A stretch of 64,000 nt of DNA from Lysobacterales bacterium (GTDB lineage: Bacteria; Pseudomonadota; Gammaproteobacteria; Xanthomonadales; Ahniellaceae): the NCBI GenBank assembly GCA_016182785.1, contig JACPFU010000003.1, positions 270,447-334,446 on the forward strand, in the 5' to 3' direction. Shown in pieces: positions 26,452 through 35,700 of this stretch. How positions within the stretch are numbered: position 1 is the stretch's first letter; every line of letters starts with the position of its first letter. The notes below the pieces were generated by a model, which was not told the origin of the DNA, made no database searches, and saw nothing but the letters and a program-made list of their open reading frames with translations. The position numbers and the translations under genes are program-made.

Positions 26452-26468
26452 CCCACTTCGACCCCAGC

Positions 26469-27713
26469 ATGCGTAGCGCCTCGCCGTTTCCCCGATTTCT
26501 CGCACCGCGTCTGCGCGAAGCGCTTCGAGACACGCCAGCCGTGCTCATCCATGGACCTCGGCAAAGCGGCAAGACCACGTTGGCCAGAGAGGTCGGGGAG
26601 GGCCGTGGCTACCGCTACTTGTCTTTCGACGATGACGCCATCCGGACAGCGGCACAGGCCGACCCGGTCGGATTCGTCACGCGGCTGTCGGCGAAGACCA
26701 TTCTCGATGAAGTTCAGCGGGTCCCGGAAATCTTCACTTCGCTGAAAGCTGCGATTGATTCGCGGCGTACTTCCGGCAGGTTCATTCTGACCGGATCTGC
26801 CAACGTACTTCTGGTTCCGAACTTGGCAGACTCGCTGGCCGGTCGGATGGGCATTCTTCGTTTGCATCCGCTCGCGCAGTGCGAGATTCAGCGCATTCGT
26901 CCGCGCTTCCTCGACGATCTGCTGCGTGGACGGTTCCGGACATTTCCGGGAGCGCCGCTCGGACCGGACCTGGCGTGCCGCATCACGGATGGCGGCTACC
27001 CAGCCGTCCATTTTCGGAGAGAGGCTGCACGGCGTCGGGCCTGGTATCGCGATTACGTCGAGACTCAGATACAGCGGGATGTGCGCGATCTGAGCCGCAT
27101 CCGCTCGTTCGACACGCTTCCCAAGTTGATGCGCCTGGTCGCCACGCACACCGCCGGACTCATCAATGTGTCCGACTTGGCCGCGCCGTTCGAACTAACG
27201 CGCCAGACGATCCACGAGCATGTCACCCTACTCGAACGCGTGTTCCTGCTCGAGCGTCTGCCCTCGTGGCACGTCAATCCGTTGAGTCGGCTCGTCAAGC
27301 GACCGAAGCTGCACATCGGTGACACCGGGATCGCATGCGCACTGCTCGGGCTCGACGCTGCCCGGCTGGATTCCAACCGGACCCTGCTCGGCGCCCTGCT
27401 GGAGACCTTCGTGTTGCAGGATTTGCGTCGCCAAGCCAGCTGGCGACGCGATCCGATTGACTTCTTCCACTACCGGGATCGTGACAACTTCGAGGTCGAT
27501 ATCGTGGTCGAAGGTGAAGGCGTCGTCGCCGGCGTGGAGGTGAAGGCCGCTGCGACCGTCACCGATTCGGACCTGCGCGGGTTGCGCAGACTGCAGAGCG
27601 CCGCAGGACCACGTTTTGCCTCGGGCGTCGTGCTGTACGACGGCAGCGTGACAATCAGCTTTGGCAACGCGATGTTTGCAGTGCCCGTGCGCAGACTCTG
27701 GGAAACGGAATAG
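26469..27713 (+). CDS. ATP-binding protein, AAA_14/DUF4143 type
   Basis: A 414-residue P-loop ATPase. The N-terminal AAA_14 domain has Walker A GPRQSGKTTL (about 29-38), a Walker B-like region TILDEVQRVPEIF, and FILTGSANVLL (sensor 1). The C-terminal DUF4143 domain includes DLSRIRSFDTLPKLM, a winged-helix-like stretch, and a PD-(D/E)XK-like end (ETFVLQDL, FHYRD, FEVDIVVEG, GVEVKAAA). This family is common and often horizontally acquired; its function is unsettled. No Shine-Dalgarno is evident: the 23-bp repeats run to within 17 bp of the ATG. Codon usage looks less GC-extreme than neighbouring genes. Confidence 0.88.
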   Translation: MRSASPFPRFLAPRLREALRDTPAVLIHGPRQSGKTTLAREVGEGRGYRYLSFDDDAIRTAAQADPVGFVTRLSAKTILDEVQRVPEIFTSLKAAIDSRRTSGRFILTGSANVLLVPNLADSLAGRMGILRLHPLAQCEIQRIRPRFLDDLLRGRFRTFPGAPLGPDLACRITDGGYPAVHFRREAARRRAWYRDYVETQIQRDVRDLSRIRSFDTLPKLMRLVATHTAGLINVSDLAAPFELTRQTIHEHVTLLERVFLLERLPSWHVNPLSRLVKRPKLHIGDTGIACALLGLDAARLDSNRTLLGALLETFVLQDLRRQASWRRDPIDFFHYRDRDNFEVDIVVEGEGVVAGVEVKAAATVTDSDLRGLRRLQSAAGPRFASGVVLYDGSVTISFGNAMFAVPVRRLWETE

Positions 27714-27830
27714 ACGCGACCTTCTCCACTCCGACTCCCCGCTGCAGCATCGGGCGCATGGCTCGGCGCGGTGAGCTGCGCATCTTCGCGCTGAGAGGTA
27801 GACACCGTCAGTCCATCGCCGATTGCGACC

Positions 27831-29489
27831 TCACGGCGCCAGCTTGCGTTTGAGCGCTCGGGCGACTGCCGGGGGTAGCGAGGGCAGGGCGCGCAGGAGC
27901 CAGGGGAGTATGCGGCGTTTGGTGCCGCTGAGCGATTCCGGGATCAGTGCTTCGATCAGGTGCGGGCCGGGGTGTGCGAGCGCATATTCGAGTGCGTGGA
28001 CGAAGTCCTCGGCGGTGTCGGCGCGCGCGGCGTGCACGCCCATGCCCTGGGCGAGGCGTGCGAAGTCGAGGCGTGGGCCGGACAGGTCGAGTTGCGAGCG
28101 CGCCTTGGGGCCGATGCGTTCGGCGCCGACACGTTCCAACTCGACGTTGAGCACGGAATAGCTGGCGTTGCTGAAGATCACCGCAGTCACGTCCAGATGT
28201 TCGCGCGCCAGCGTCCACAGCGACTGGATCGTGTACATCGCGGTGCCGTCGCCGATCAGCGCGAGTACCGGTCGCTTGGGACAGGCGATGGCGGCGCCGA
28301 TCGCATTCGGCAGGCCCTGGCCGATGGCGCCTCCGGTGAGCGTGATCAGGTCGTGGCGCGGGCAGCCGGCGGTCATGCGCGGCAGCATCAGGCCCGAGGT
28401 GATCGCTTCGTCGATCAGGATCGCGTGCTCGGGCAACAGATGGCCGACCGCCATGCACACCTTCTCCGCAGTAAGTCGTCCGCGCGGCCGGCCCGGGCGT
28501 TGCGCTGGCTGCACGCTGATCGGCGCATGTTCGGCATCGAGCGCTTGCGCGAGCGCCGCGAGGCTCGCCGCCGCGTCCTGCGCCGGGGTCGCGAGCGTGT
28601 GCACCGTGCAGCCCGCGGGCACCAGGTCGCTGGCCTTGCCCGGATAGGCGAAGAACGACACCGGCGACTTCGCATCGACCAGGATCAGATGTTCAAGGCC
28701 GGCGAGTTGCACGCCGGCGAGTTCGGCCAAGTAGGCGATGCGTTCGACCGGCGGCAGGCCGGCGCCGCGTTCGAGCCGGGTCGGGAATACCTCGGCCAGC
28801 AGCTTGACGCCGGACTTCGCCGCGATGCGTGCAGCGGCAAGCAGCGAAGGTTCGCGCAGCGCTCGACCACCGAGCAGCAGCGCGGCCTTGCCTCCGGCGT
28901 TCAGTACCTGCGCGATCGTCGTGATCGTGGCCGCATCTGCGGCGACAGGAGCGGGTTCCGCTGGTGGCGGATGGGGCACGCCGCCATCGCCCCAGGACAC
29001 GTCGGCGGGCAGGATCAGCGTCGCGACCTGGCCCGGCAATCCGCGCGCGGCGGCGATCGCATCGACCGCGTCGCGGCACAGCTCGGCGGTGCGTTGCGAG
29101 GTGCGCACGAAGCCCGGCGAGACATTGCGCGCCACGGTCTCGATGTCGGACTGCAGTTGCGCATCGAGCGGTGCGTGGTAGGTGGCATGGTCGCCGACGA
29201 TGTTCACGATCGGCACCTTGCCCTTGCGCGCGTTGTGCAGGTTCGCGAGCCCGTTGCCGAGCCCGGCGCCGAGATGCAGCAGCGTTGCCGCGGGCGCATC
29301 GGCCATGCGCGCATAGCCATCGGCGGCACCGGTGGCGACACCCTCGAACAGCGTCAGCACCGCGCGGATTCTGGGCTCGTCATCGAGCGCGGCGACGAAG
29401 TGCATCTCGCTCGTGCCCGGATTGGTGAAGCAGACTTCGATGCCGGCATCGGCCAGGGTCTGCATCAGGGCTTGGGCGCCGTTGGGCAT
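27831..29489 (-). CDS. ThDP-dependent 2-oxoacid decarboxylase/acetolactate synthase-like enzyme
   Basis: A 552-residue thiamine-diphosphate enzyme. The catalytic cofactor Glu (about 49) lies in LFEGVATGAADGYAR, and the Mg-ThDP fold in LIGDGTAMYTIQSLWTLA with SNASY. NPGTSEM (about 23-29) and TLLHLGAGLGNG (His near 72) sit where benzoylformate decarboxylase has its active-site Ser26 and His70, so a decarboxylase of a 2-keto acid fits better than true acetolactate synthase, for which no small subunit is seen. It lies 25 bp downstream of an FMN 2-hydroxyacid dehydrogenase gene on the same strand, an arrangement echoing mdlB-mdlC. The substrate is unknown. Confidence 0.84.
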   Translation of the reverse strand: MPNGAQALMQTLADAGIEVCFTNPGTSEMHFVAALDDEPRIRAVLTLFEGVATGAADGYARMADAPAATLLHLGAGLGNGLANLHNARKGKVPIVNIVGDHATYHAPLDAQLQSDIETVARNVSPGFVRTSQRTAELCRDAVDAIAAARGLPGQVATLILPADVSWGDGGVPHPPPAEPAPVAADAATITTIAQVLNAGGKAALLLGGRALREPSLLAAARIAAKSGVKLLAEVFPTRLERGAGLPPVERIAYLAELAGVQLAGLEHLILVDAKSPVSFFAYPGKASDLVPAGCTVHTLATPAQDAAASLAALAQALDAEHAPISVQPAQRPGRPRGRLTAEKVCMAVGHLLPEHAILIDEAITSGLMLPRMTAGCPRHDLITLTGGAIGQGLPNAIGAAIACPKRPVLALIGDGTAMYTIQSLWTLAREHLDVTAVIFSNASYSVLNVELERVGAERIGPKARSQLDLSGPRLDFARLAQGMGVHAARADTAEDFVHALEYALAHPGPHLIEALIPESLSGTKRRILPWLLRALPSLPPAVARALKRKLAP

Positions 29490-29514
29490 GGGGATCTCCG
29501 GAAGCGGGCAAGGG

Positions 29515-30666
29515 TCAGTCGTGGTCGAGATGCTGCGCGCCGATGGCGTCGATTCGGGTGACGCCGGCCAGCGCCATGGTCGTGGCCAGTTCGCGGCGCC
29601 AGTGTGCCAGCAGCGCGCCGAGGCCGCGTTCTCCGGCTGCGGCCAGCGCGAACACCCACGGTCTGCCGATCATCACGCCGCGCGCGCCGAGCGCGAGTGC
29701 ACGGAACACATCGACGCCGCTGCGCACGCCGCCATCGACCAGCACCGTGCTGCGATCGCCGACGGCCGCGACGATCGCGGGCAGGCGCGCTGCGGTTGCC
29801 ACTGCGCCATCGAGCTGGCGACCGCCGTGGTTCGACACGACCAGTGCATCGGCGCCGGCCGCGACCGCACTGCGGGCATCGTCGGCATCGAGGATGCCCT
29901 TGAGCACGAGCGTTCCCGGCCAGCGCGCGCGCAGCCAGGCGAGGTCGGCGAAGGTCACGGTCGGGTCGAACTGCGCGTCGATGAAACTGCGGAAGGCGTC
30001 GAGATCGCGCGCGGTCGGCACGTGCGTTTCCAGGCTGCCCAGCCGCAACGGGCCACCGCGCACGGCGACGTCCCACAACCAGCCGGGACGGGCCAGCAAT
30101 TGCGCAGCCTTCAGCAGCTTCGGGCGCAATCCGGCGCCGGCCATGCCGTTGCGCAGGTCGCGCAGGCGCATGCCGGCGAGCGGCAGGTCGACGGTGAACA
30201 CCAGGGTCTTGCAACCGGCCGCGTGCGCGCGGTCGAGCAAGGCCTGCACGATGCCGCGATCGCGCAGCCAATACAGCTGGAACCAGAACGGCGCCGATGC
30301 CGCGGCAGCGACCTCGTCGAGTCCGCACAGGCCGACGGTGGACAGCGTGAACGGCACGCGGGCCGCATTCGCGGCACGCACCGCTTGCACTTCGCCGCGG
30401 CGCGCCATCATCCCGGCGAGCCCGACCGGCGCCAGCAGCAGCGGTTGCGCGCAGGGTTCGCCAAGCAGCGAAGTGGAAGTGTCGACGCCACCGACATCGA
30501 CCAGCACGCGCTGGCGCAGCCGGACTTGCGACCAGGCCGCGGCATTCGCCGCCAGCGTCTGCTCGGCACCGGCACCGCCGTCGATGTAGTCGAACAGGAA
30601 CCGCGGCAGGCGCCGTTGCGCGGAGGCCCGGTGGTCTTCCACGCTGACGGGCACGGTTCGGATCAT
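29515..30666 (-). CDS. FMN-dependent L-2-hydroxyacid dehydrogenase (LldD-like)
   Basis: A 383-residue member of the lactate/mandelate dehydrogenase family. It oxidises an L-2-hydroxy acid to a 2-keto acid, usually at the inner membrane face. Visible motifs: LPRFLFDYIDGGAGAEQTL at the start, LAPVGLAGMMARRGEVQAVR, FTLSTVGLCGL, the FMN/substrate block LVFTVDLPLAGMRLRD, and the active-site base in VSNHGGRQLDG. It is close to E. coli LldD across its length. The ATG at 30666 has AAGGAG upstream; longer frames are rejected. Followed by the ThDP enzyme gene, so product and substrate may be channelled. Confidence 0.88.
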   Translation of the reverse strand: MIRTVPVSVEDHRASAQRRLPRFLFDYIDGGAGAEQTLAANAAAWSQVRLRQRVLVDVGGVDTSTSLLGEPCAQPLLLAPVGLAGMMARRGEVQAVRAANAARVPFTLSTVGLCGLDEVAAAASAPFWFQLYWLRDRGIVQALLDRAHAAGCKTLVFTVDLPLAGMRLRDLRNGMAGAGLRPKLLKAAQLLARPGWLWDVAVRGGPLRLGSLETHVPTARDLDAFRSFIDAQFDPTVTFADLAWLRARWPGTLVLKGILDADDARSAVAAGADALVVSNHGGRQLDGAVATAARLPAIVAAVGDRSTVLVDGGVRSGVDVFRALALGARGVMIGRPWVFALAAAGERGLGALLAHWRRELATTMALAGVTRIDAIGAQHLDHD

Positions 30667-30736
30667 CGGCGGACTCCTTGCGGCGGGCGTCGCGCGCCGG
30701 GGTGCGCGGATGTTGGCACGGCGCCGGGGCGGGTGA

Positions 30737-32590
30737 TCAGCCCTCGAAGCCGTCGCGGAACAGGACCGCGACCGGGACCAGTGCCTCGCGCTCCATCGCG
30801 CCGATGTCGGGCAGCGCAGCGCCCTGGCCATCACCATCGAGCGGGCGAGGACGACCGCGGTGATCCGCGTGCGTGCCGGTGGACAGCGCGGTGTCGATCG
30901 CCGGGCTGGTGGACAGCAGGTCGAGGAAATCCGCTGCGGATGGGTTGAGCGAGACGAACTGCGGTGCGGCCTCGATCGAGCCCTGTTCGATGCCGAGCGC
31001 CATCCATTGCGCCTGCGTGTGGTAGCCGGCATTCGGGCCGCTGCTGATGAAATTGTTGATCGGGTGATCCGGCTTGTAGACCAGGTTGTTGGCCAGCGTG
31101 ATGCCGCTGCGGTCGAGCAGCCGGATGAACAGCCCCGGCTCCGGATAGGCGGAGCCGGCCACAGTCGCCAGGATCGCCACCAGGTTGTTGGCAAACACGA
31201 AGTCATCGAGAACTTGATCGAAGCCGATGAAATCGCCGTTGGCCAGGTTCAGGCCGCGCACGGCATCGGTCATCAGCACGGTGTTGTGCAGCACCCGCAC
31301 GTCGGCGGCATGGCCTTCGCCGCCGCCAAAGGCGATGTTCATGTCCAGCAGCAGGTTGTTGCGCACCATGACTCCGGTGTTGAAGCCGAAGCTGACCCCC
31401 CAGGTGTTGTAGTCGTCGACCGCTGCGTTGCCATTCGGCTCCAGCCGGTTGCGCTCGATCAGCAGCATGCCGAGGTCGCGATCGACATCGAGGCCGGTGG
31501 GCGAGCCCTCAGAATTGGACAGCCCGATGCGCGAGGTGCCGGCGCGGATGCGGTTGTCGGTGATCACGCCTTGGCGGCCATGCCACTTGATGCCGGTGGT
31601 GGGCGCCGGTCGCGAGGCGTCGATCACATTGTGCGCGATGAACACCTGGCGGCTTTCGAGCGGGCGCAGGAAGCTGGTCGCCACCCGGATCTGGTCGATC
31701 TGCGAACCCATCACCGCCACGCCAACGCCGTCGGTGTAGACCGAGAAGTAGCTGTTGTCCTCGATCACCGAGTCGACCAGAAACACGTGGTCGCCGCCCA
31801 TGCCCCAGCCGACCAGCGGCGCGTGATGCGCGCGGATGCGCTGCGCCAGCACGTCGCTGCCGCCGGCGCCGCCCGCGCTTTCCGCGGCGCCCATCTGGCT
31901 GCCGTCGATCTCGATGTCCATCAGGCGCCAGTCCGACCCGGAGACGTCGACGCCGTCCTGCGCGCCGGCCTGGGTGTGGAACACCGGGGGCGCGCCCGGA
32001 CCAAAGGCGCCGAGCGTGGCCGGCCCGCTGCCCGACAGCTGCAGGTTGCCCGACCACGACTCTCCGCGCCGAAACAACAGGCGCCGTGCGGACGCACCGT
32101 TCAGCCAGGCCAGTTGCGCCGCGAGATCGGTGGAGGTGACCGCGCTGCAACCGGCTGGGGCGGACGTGAAATCCCCGCTGCGCGAGACGCAGCGCGTGCG
32201 TCCGGCGTACACCGCTTCCGGGTCCGACACCTGGATCTGGGCGCTGGCGGTGGTGGTATTGCCGGCGACATCGGTGATGCGCACCGCGGCCGTGTACTGG
32301 CCCGGCGACTCGAACACGTGCGCCGCGAGAAAGCCGGTGGCGAGGTTGCGCGGCTTGCCGGTGGTCGGCCATGCGCCTGCGCCGGCATCACCGAAATCCC
32401 ATTCGATGTGCGCGCCGAGCAGGTCGTTGCCGGACAAGCCGCTGCTCTGCGATGCATCGAAGTAGACCGCGAGCGGCGCCACGCCGCTGCTGCGGCTGGT
32501 CTCGATGTGGGCGACGAGTTGTGCCTGGCACCACGACGGCAGGGCGCACAACAGGACGGCGATGCGGATCAGCACAGTTCGCATGGGCAT
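30737..32590 (-). CDS. Secreted PKD and right-handed beta-helix protein with DGFE tail
   Basis: A 617-residue extracellular protein. The signal peptide (RIAVLLCALPSWCQAQ) is followed by a PKD-like domain (about 25-125, VAPLAVYFDASQSSG and IEWDFGDAG). A long parallel beta-helix region follows with Asn/Asp turns (VFIAHNVIDAS, GVMVRNNLLLDMNIAFG), as in polysaccharide-active or adhesive proteins. LSTSPAIDTAL then DHRGRPRPLDGDGQGAALPD is a choice-of-anchor-like ending, and the last residues are VLFRDGFEG. The same tail ends the unrelated secreted protein at 42950-43849. The start could also be the ATG at 32584. No catalytic residues could be identified. Confidence 0.85.
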   Translation of the reverse strand: MPMRTVLIRIAVLLCALPSWCQAQLVAHIETSRSSGVAPLAVYFDASQSSGLSGNDLLGAHIEWDFGDAGAGAWPTTGKPRNLATGFLAAHVFESPGQYTAAVRITDVAGNTTTASAQIQVSDPEAVYAGRTRCVSRSGDFTSAPAGCSAVTSTDLAAQLAWLNGASARRLLFRRGESWSGNLQLSGSGPATLGAFGPGAPPVFHTQAGAQDGVDVSGSDWRLMDIEIDGSQMGAAESAGGAGGSDVLAQRIRAHHAPLVGWGMGGDHVFLVDSVIEDNSYFSVYTDGVGVAVMGSQIDQIRVATSFLRPLESRQVFIAHNVIDASRPAPTTGIKWHGRQGVITDNRIRAGTSRIGLSNSEGSPTGLDVDRDLGMLLIERNRLEPNGNAAVDDYNTWGVSFGFNTGVMVRNNLLLDMNIAFGGGEGHAADVRVLHNTVLMTDAVRGLNLANGDFIGFDQVLDDFVFANNLVAILATVAGSAYPEPGLFIRLLDRSGITLANNLVYKPDHPINNFISSGPNAGYHTQAQWMALGIEQGSIEAAPQFVSLNPSAADFLDLLSTSPAIDTALSTGTHADHRGRPRPLDGDGQGAALPDIGAMEREALVPVAVLFRDGFEG

Positions 32591-32713
32591 GGGCTACGGG
32601 CGGGCAGGGGCCGCAGCGTAACCGGGCGCGTGCCGCGAGTTCCGGCGCTGGGTCGCAGTCCGGGCGCGTGCGCTGCGCCTGGGCAGCGGAGCGCCGTCGG
32701 CGCAGTGGCGCGA

Positions 32714-35700
32714 TCAGGCGGATTCCTCTTGCCTGCCCCGTTCCGCCGCTTCGCGTTCGACCTGCCCGAGCACGTAGGCGGCGAACGCTGCCGCTTCCAG
32801 CGGCCGGCTGTGGTGGTAGCCCTGCGCCTGATCGCAGTGCTTCTGGCGCAGCAGCGCGAGCTGCTCCGGACTCTCGACGCCTTCGGCCACGACCACGTGC
32901 TGCAGCGCGTGGGCCATGGCGATGATCGCGCTGACGATCGCGGTGTCATCGGGGTCGTGGCCGATGTCGAAGACGAAGCTGCGGTCGACCTTGAGGATGT
33001 CGATCGGGAAGCGCTTCAAGTGGCTGAGGCTGGAATAGCCGATGCCGAAGTCGTCGATGGCGATGCGCACGCCGAGCGCCTTCAGCTGGCCGAGCACCTC
33101 GATCGCGAGGTCGGCGTTGCTCATCACCGCCGTCTCGGTGATCTCGAGCTCGAGCTGCGTCGCCGGCATCCCGGTCTCGTCCAGGATCCGCTGCACCAGG
33201 CCGACCAGTCCGCCGCGCGTGAGTTGCAGTGCCGAGACGTTCACCGACAGCGAGAACGCCGGCAAGCCCGCTTCCTGCCAGCGCATGTACTGGGTGCAGG
33301 CGCAGCGCAGCAGCCATTCGCCGAGCGGCAGGATCAGCCCGCTGTCCTCGGCCACCGGAATGAACTCGCTCGGTTCCACCGACCCGAGTTCCGCGCTGTC
33401 CCAACGGGCCAGGCTTTCGGCACCGGAGAAGCGACCGCAGGCGATGCCGATGCGCGGCTGGTACACCAGGCGCAGTTCGCCGCGCTCGATGCAGCGGCGC
33501 AGCCCGTTCTCGATCGCCAGGCGGCGCACCACGGCAACGTTCATCTCCGCGGTGTAGAACTGGAAACCGTTGCGCCCTGCGTTCTTGGCGCCGTACATCG
33601 CGGTGTCCGCATGCTGCAGCAGAACGTCGGCGTCGTCGCCATCGCTCGGGAACAGGCTGATGCCGATGCTCAGCCCGACCGCCAGTTCGCGCCCTTCGAC
33701 CACCACCGGTTGCGCAAACACCTGCAGCAGCAGGTTGGCCAGCGCGGCGACTTCGTGGGCGCCCTGGATTCCCTCGAGCATGATGGTGAACTCGTCGCCA
33801 CCGAGGCGCGCGACCAGGTCGCCCTCGCGCAGGCGGTGACGCAGCCGCTGGCCGACCTCCTTCAGCAGGCCATCGCCCACGGCGTGGCCGAGCGAGTCGT
33901 TGACGTGCTTGAAGCGATCCAGGTCGACGAACAGCAGCGCCAGCTGCGTGCCGTGCCGGCGCGCCTGCAGCAGCGCGGCGTGCAGGCGTTCGAGGAACAT
34001 CGCGCGGTTGGGCAGCCCGGTCAGCGGGTCGTACTTGGCCAGTTGCAGCAGCGCCTGTTCGACCTCCTTGCGCGCCTGGTCGTTCTTGAGCGTGCCGGCA
34101 ATGCGCGTGACCTGGCCGGTGGCCGGGTCGGTCTCGACCACCTTGCCGCGATCGAGCACCCACAGCCAGCGTCCATCCTTGGTGCGGACGCGGAACTCGG
34201 CGCTGTAGTCGCGGGCCTGGCCACGGCGCAGGCGATCGAGGCGCTCCATCACACCCGGCAGGTCGTCCGGATGAATCAGCGCCTCCATGGTCGAGATCGT
34301 CGGCGCCAGTTCCTCGGTGTCGTAGCCAAGGAAGCCGAGCCCGGCGCGGTGCACGGTGTCTTGCACCAGATCCCAGTCCCAGACGCTGTCACCGGAACCC
34401 CACAGGGCGAGCTTCAGGCGTTCCTCGGAGGCGCGCACCGCAGCGAGATAGCGCCGTTCGGTGCGGCGTTTCTCGCGCCGCGTCCACGCCCAGCGCCCGC
34501 CGAGCGCGGCGAGCGCGAGCACGTAGCCGATGTAGGCCAGCGGCGAGCGCCACGGGGGTGGGAGCACGTCGATCTCGACCGCGGCCGGCTGCGGGCTCCA
34601 CAGCCCGTCCTTGTTGCTGGCCGCGACCTCGAAGCGGTAGTGCCCGGGGGCGAGGTTGGTGTAGGTCGCGAAGCGGCGACTGGCCGGCGTCTCCTGCCAG
34701 TCGCGATCGAAGCCGACCAGCCGGTAGCGATAGCGGTTGTTGGCCGGGTCGGCGAAGTGCGGTGCGGCGAACTCGAACGCGAACACGCTCTGTCGGTGAT
34801 CGAGCCGCAGCGATGGCGCGAATTCGACCGCCTGCGCCAGCGGCGAATCGGCCTGCTGCCAGGACAACGGCACCGCGCTGTTGAACAGCAGCAGGTCGGT
34901 CAACAGCACCGGTGGCGGGAACGGGTTGTCGCGTACCAGCGCCGGCTGCACCACGCTGACCCCGCGCAGGCCGCCGAAATAGAGTCGCTGGCGATCCGCC
35001 GACGCATCTCCGGAATGGACGAAGTAGCCGTTCGGCGAAGCGCCGTCGCGGGCACCGTAGTTGCGAATGCGGCCGCTGTCCGGATCGAGCGAAGACAAGC
35101 CCGCGGTCGTGCTCAGCCAGAGGCGGCCGTCGGGTGCCTCCAGCACCGCGCCGACCGAATCGGCGGCGAGGCCCTGCTCGGGACCATGCACGATGAAGCG
35201 CAACGCATCCGCGTTCTGCTCGACCTGGTCCAGGCCGGCACCGGTACACACCCACAGGCGTTCGCGGCTGTCCTCGAACAGGCAGTTCACGCGGTCGTGG
35301 GCCAGGCTCTGCGGGTCGCCGGCGCGATGCCGCCAGGTGCTGAAGTCGCGGCTTGCCTCACGCCAACGGCTGAGGCCGCCCTGGGTGCCGATCCACAGTT
35401 GGCCGCGGCGATCCTCGAACAGCACGTTGACCCAGTCATGGCCGAGGCTGCCGTTCTGCCCGGCCTGGTGACGGAAGCGCTCGACGCGGCCGCTGGCGCG
35501 GTCGAACAGGTGCAGGCCCGAAAGCTCGGTGCCGACCCAGAAACGCCCCTGGCGGTCTTCCAGGATCGCGCGCACCGGTCCCTCGCCGAGGTGCTTGGGG
35601 TCGCCGTCGTGGCGGAAGTGGTCGAAGCCGCCATCGGCACGCAGGCGGTCCAGCCCGACATGGGTGCCGACCCAGAGCACGCCCCGGCGATCGTGCAAGA

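Noticed and set aside
27831..29489. Catalytic subunit of acetolactate synthase for branched-chain amino acids
   Set aside because: There is no small subunit, the neighbouring gene is a 2-hydroxyacid dehydrogenase, and the active-site region resembles benzoylformate decarboxylase. Not excluded, but not preferred.
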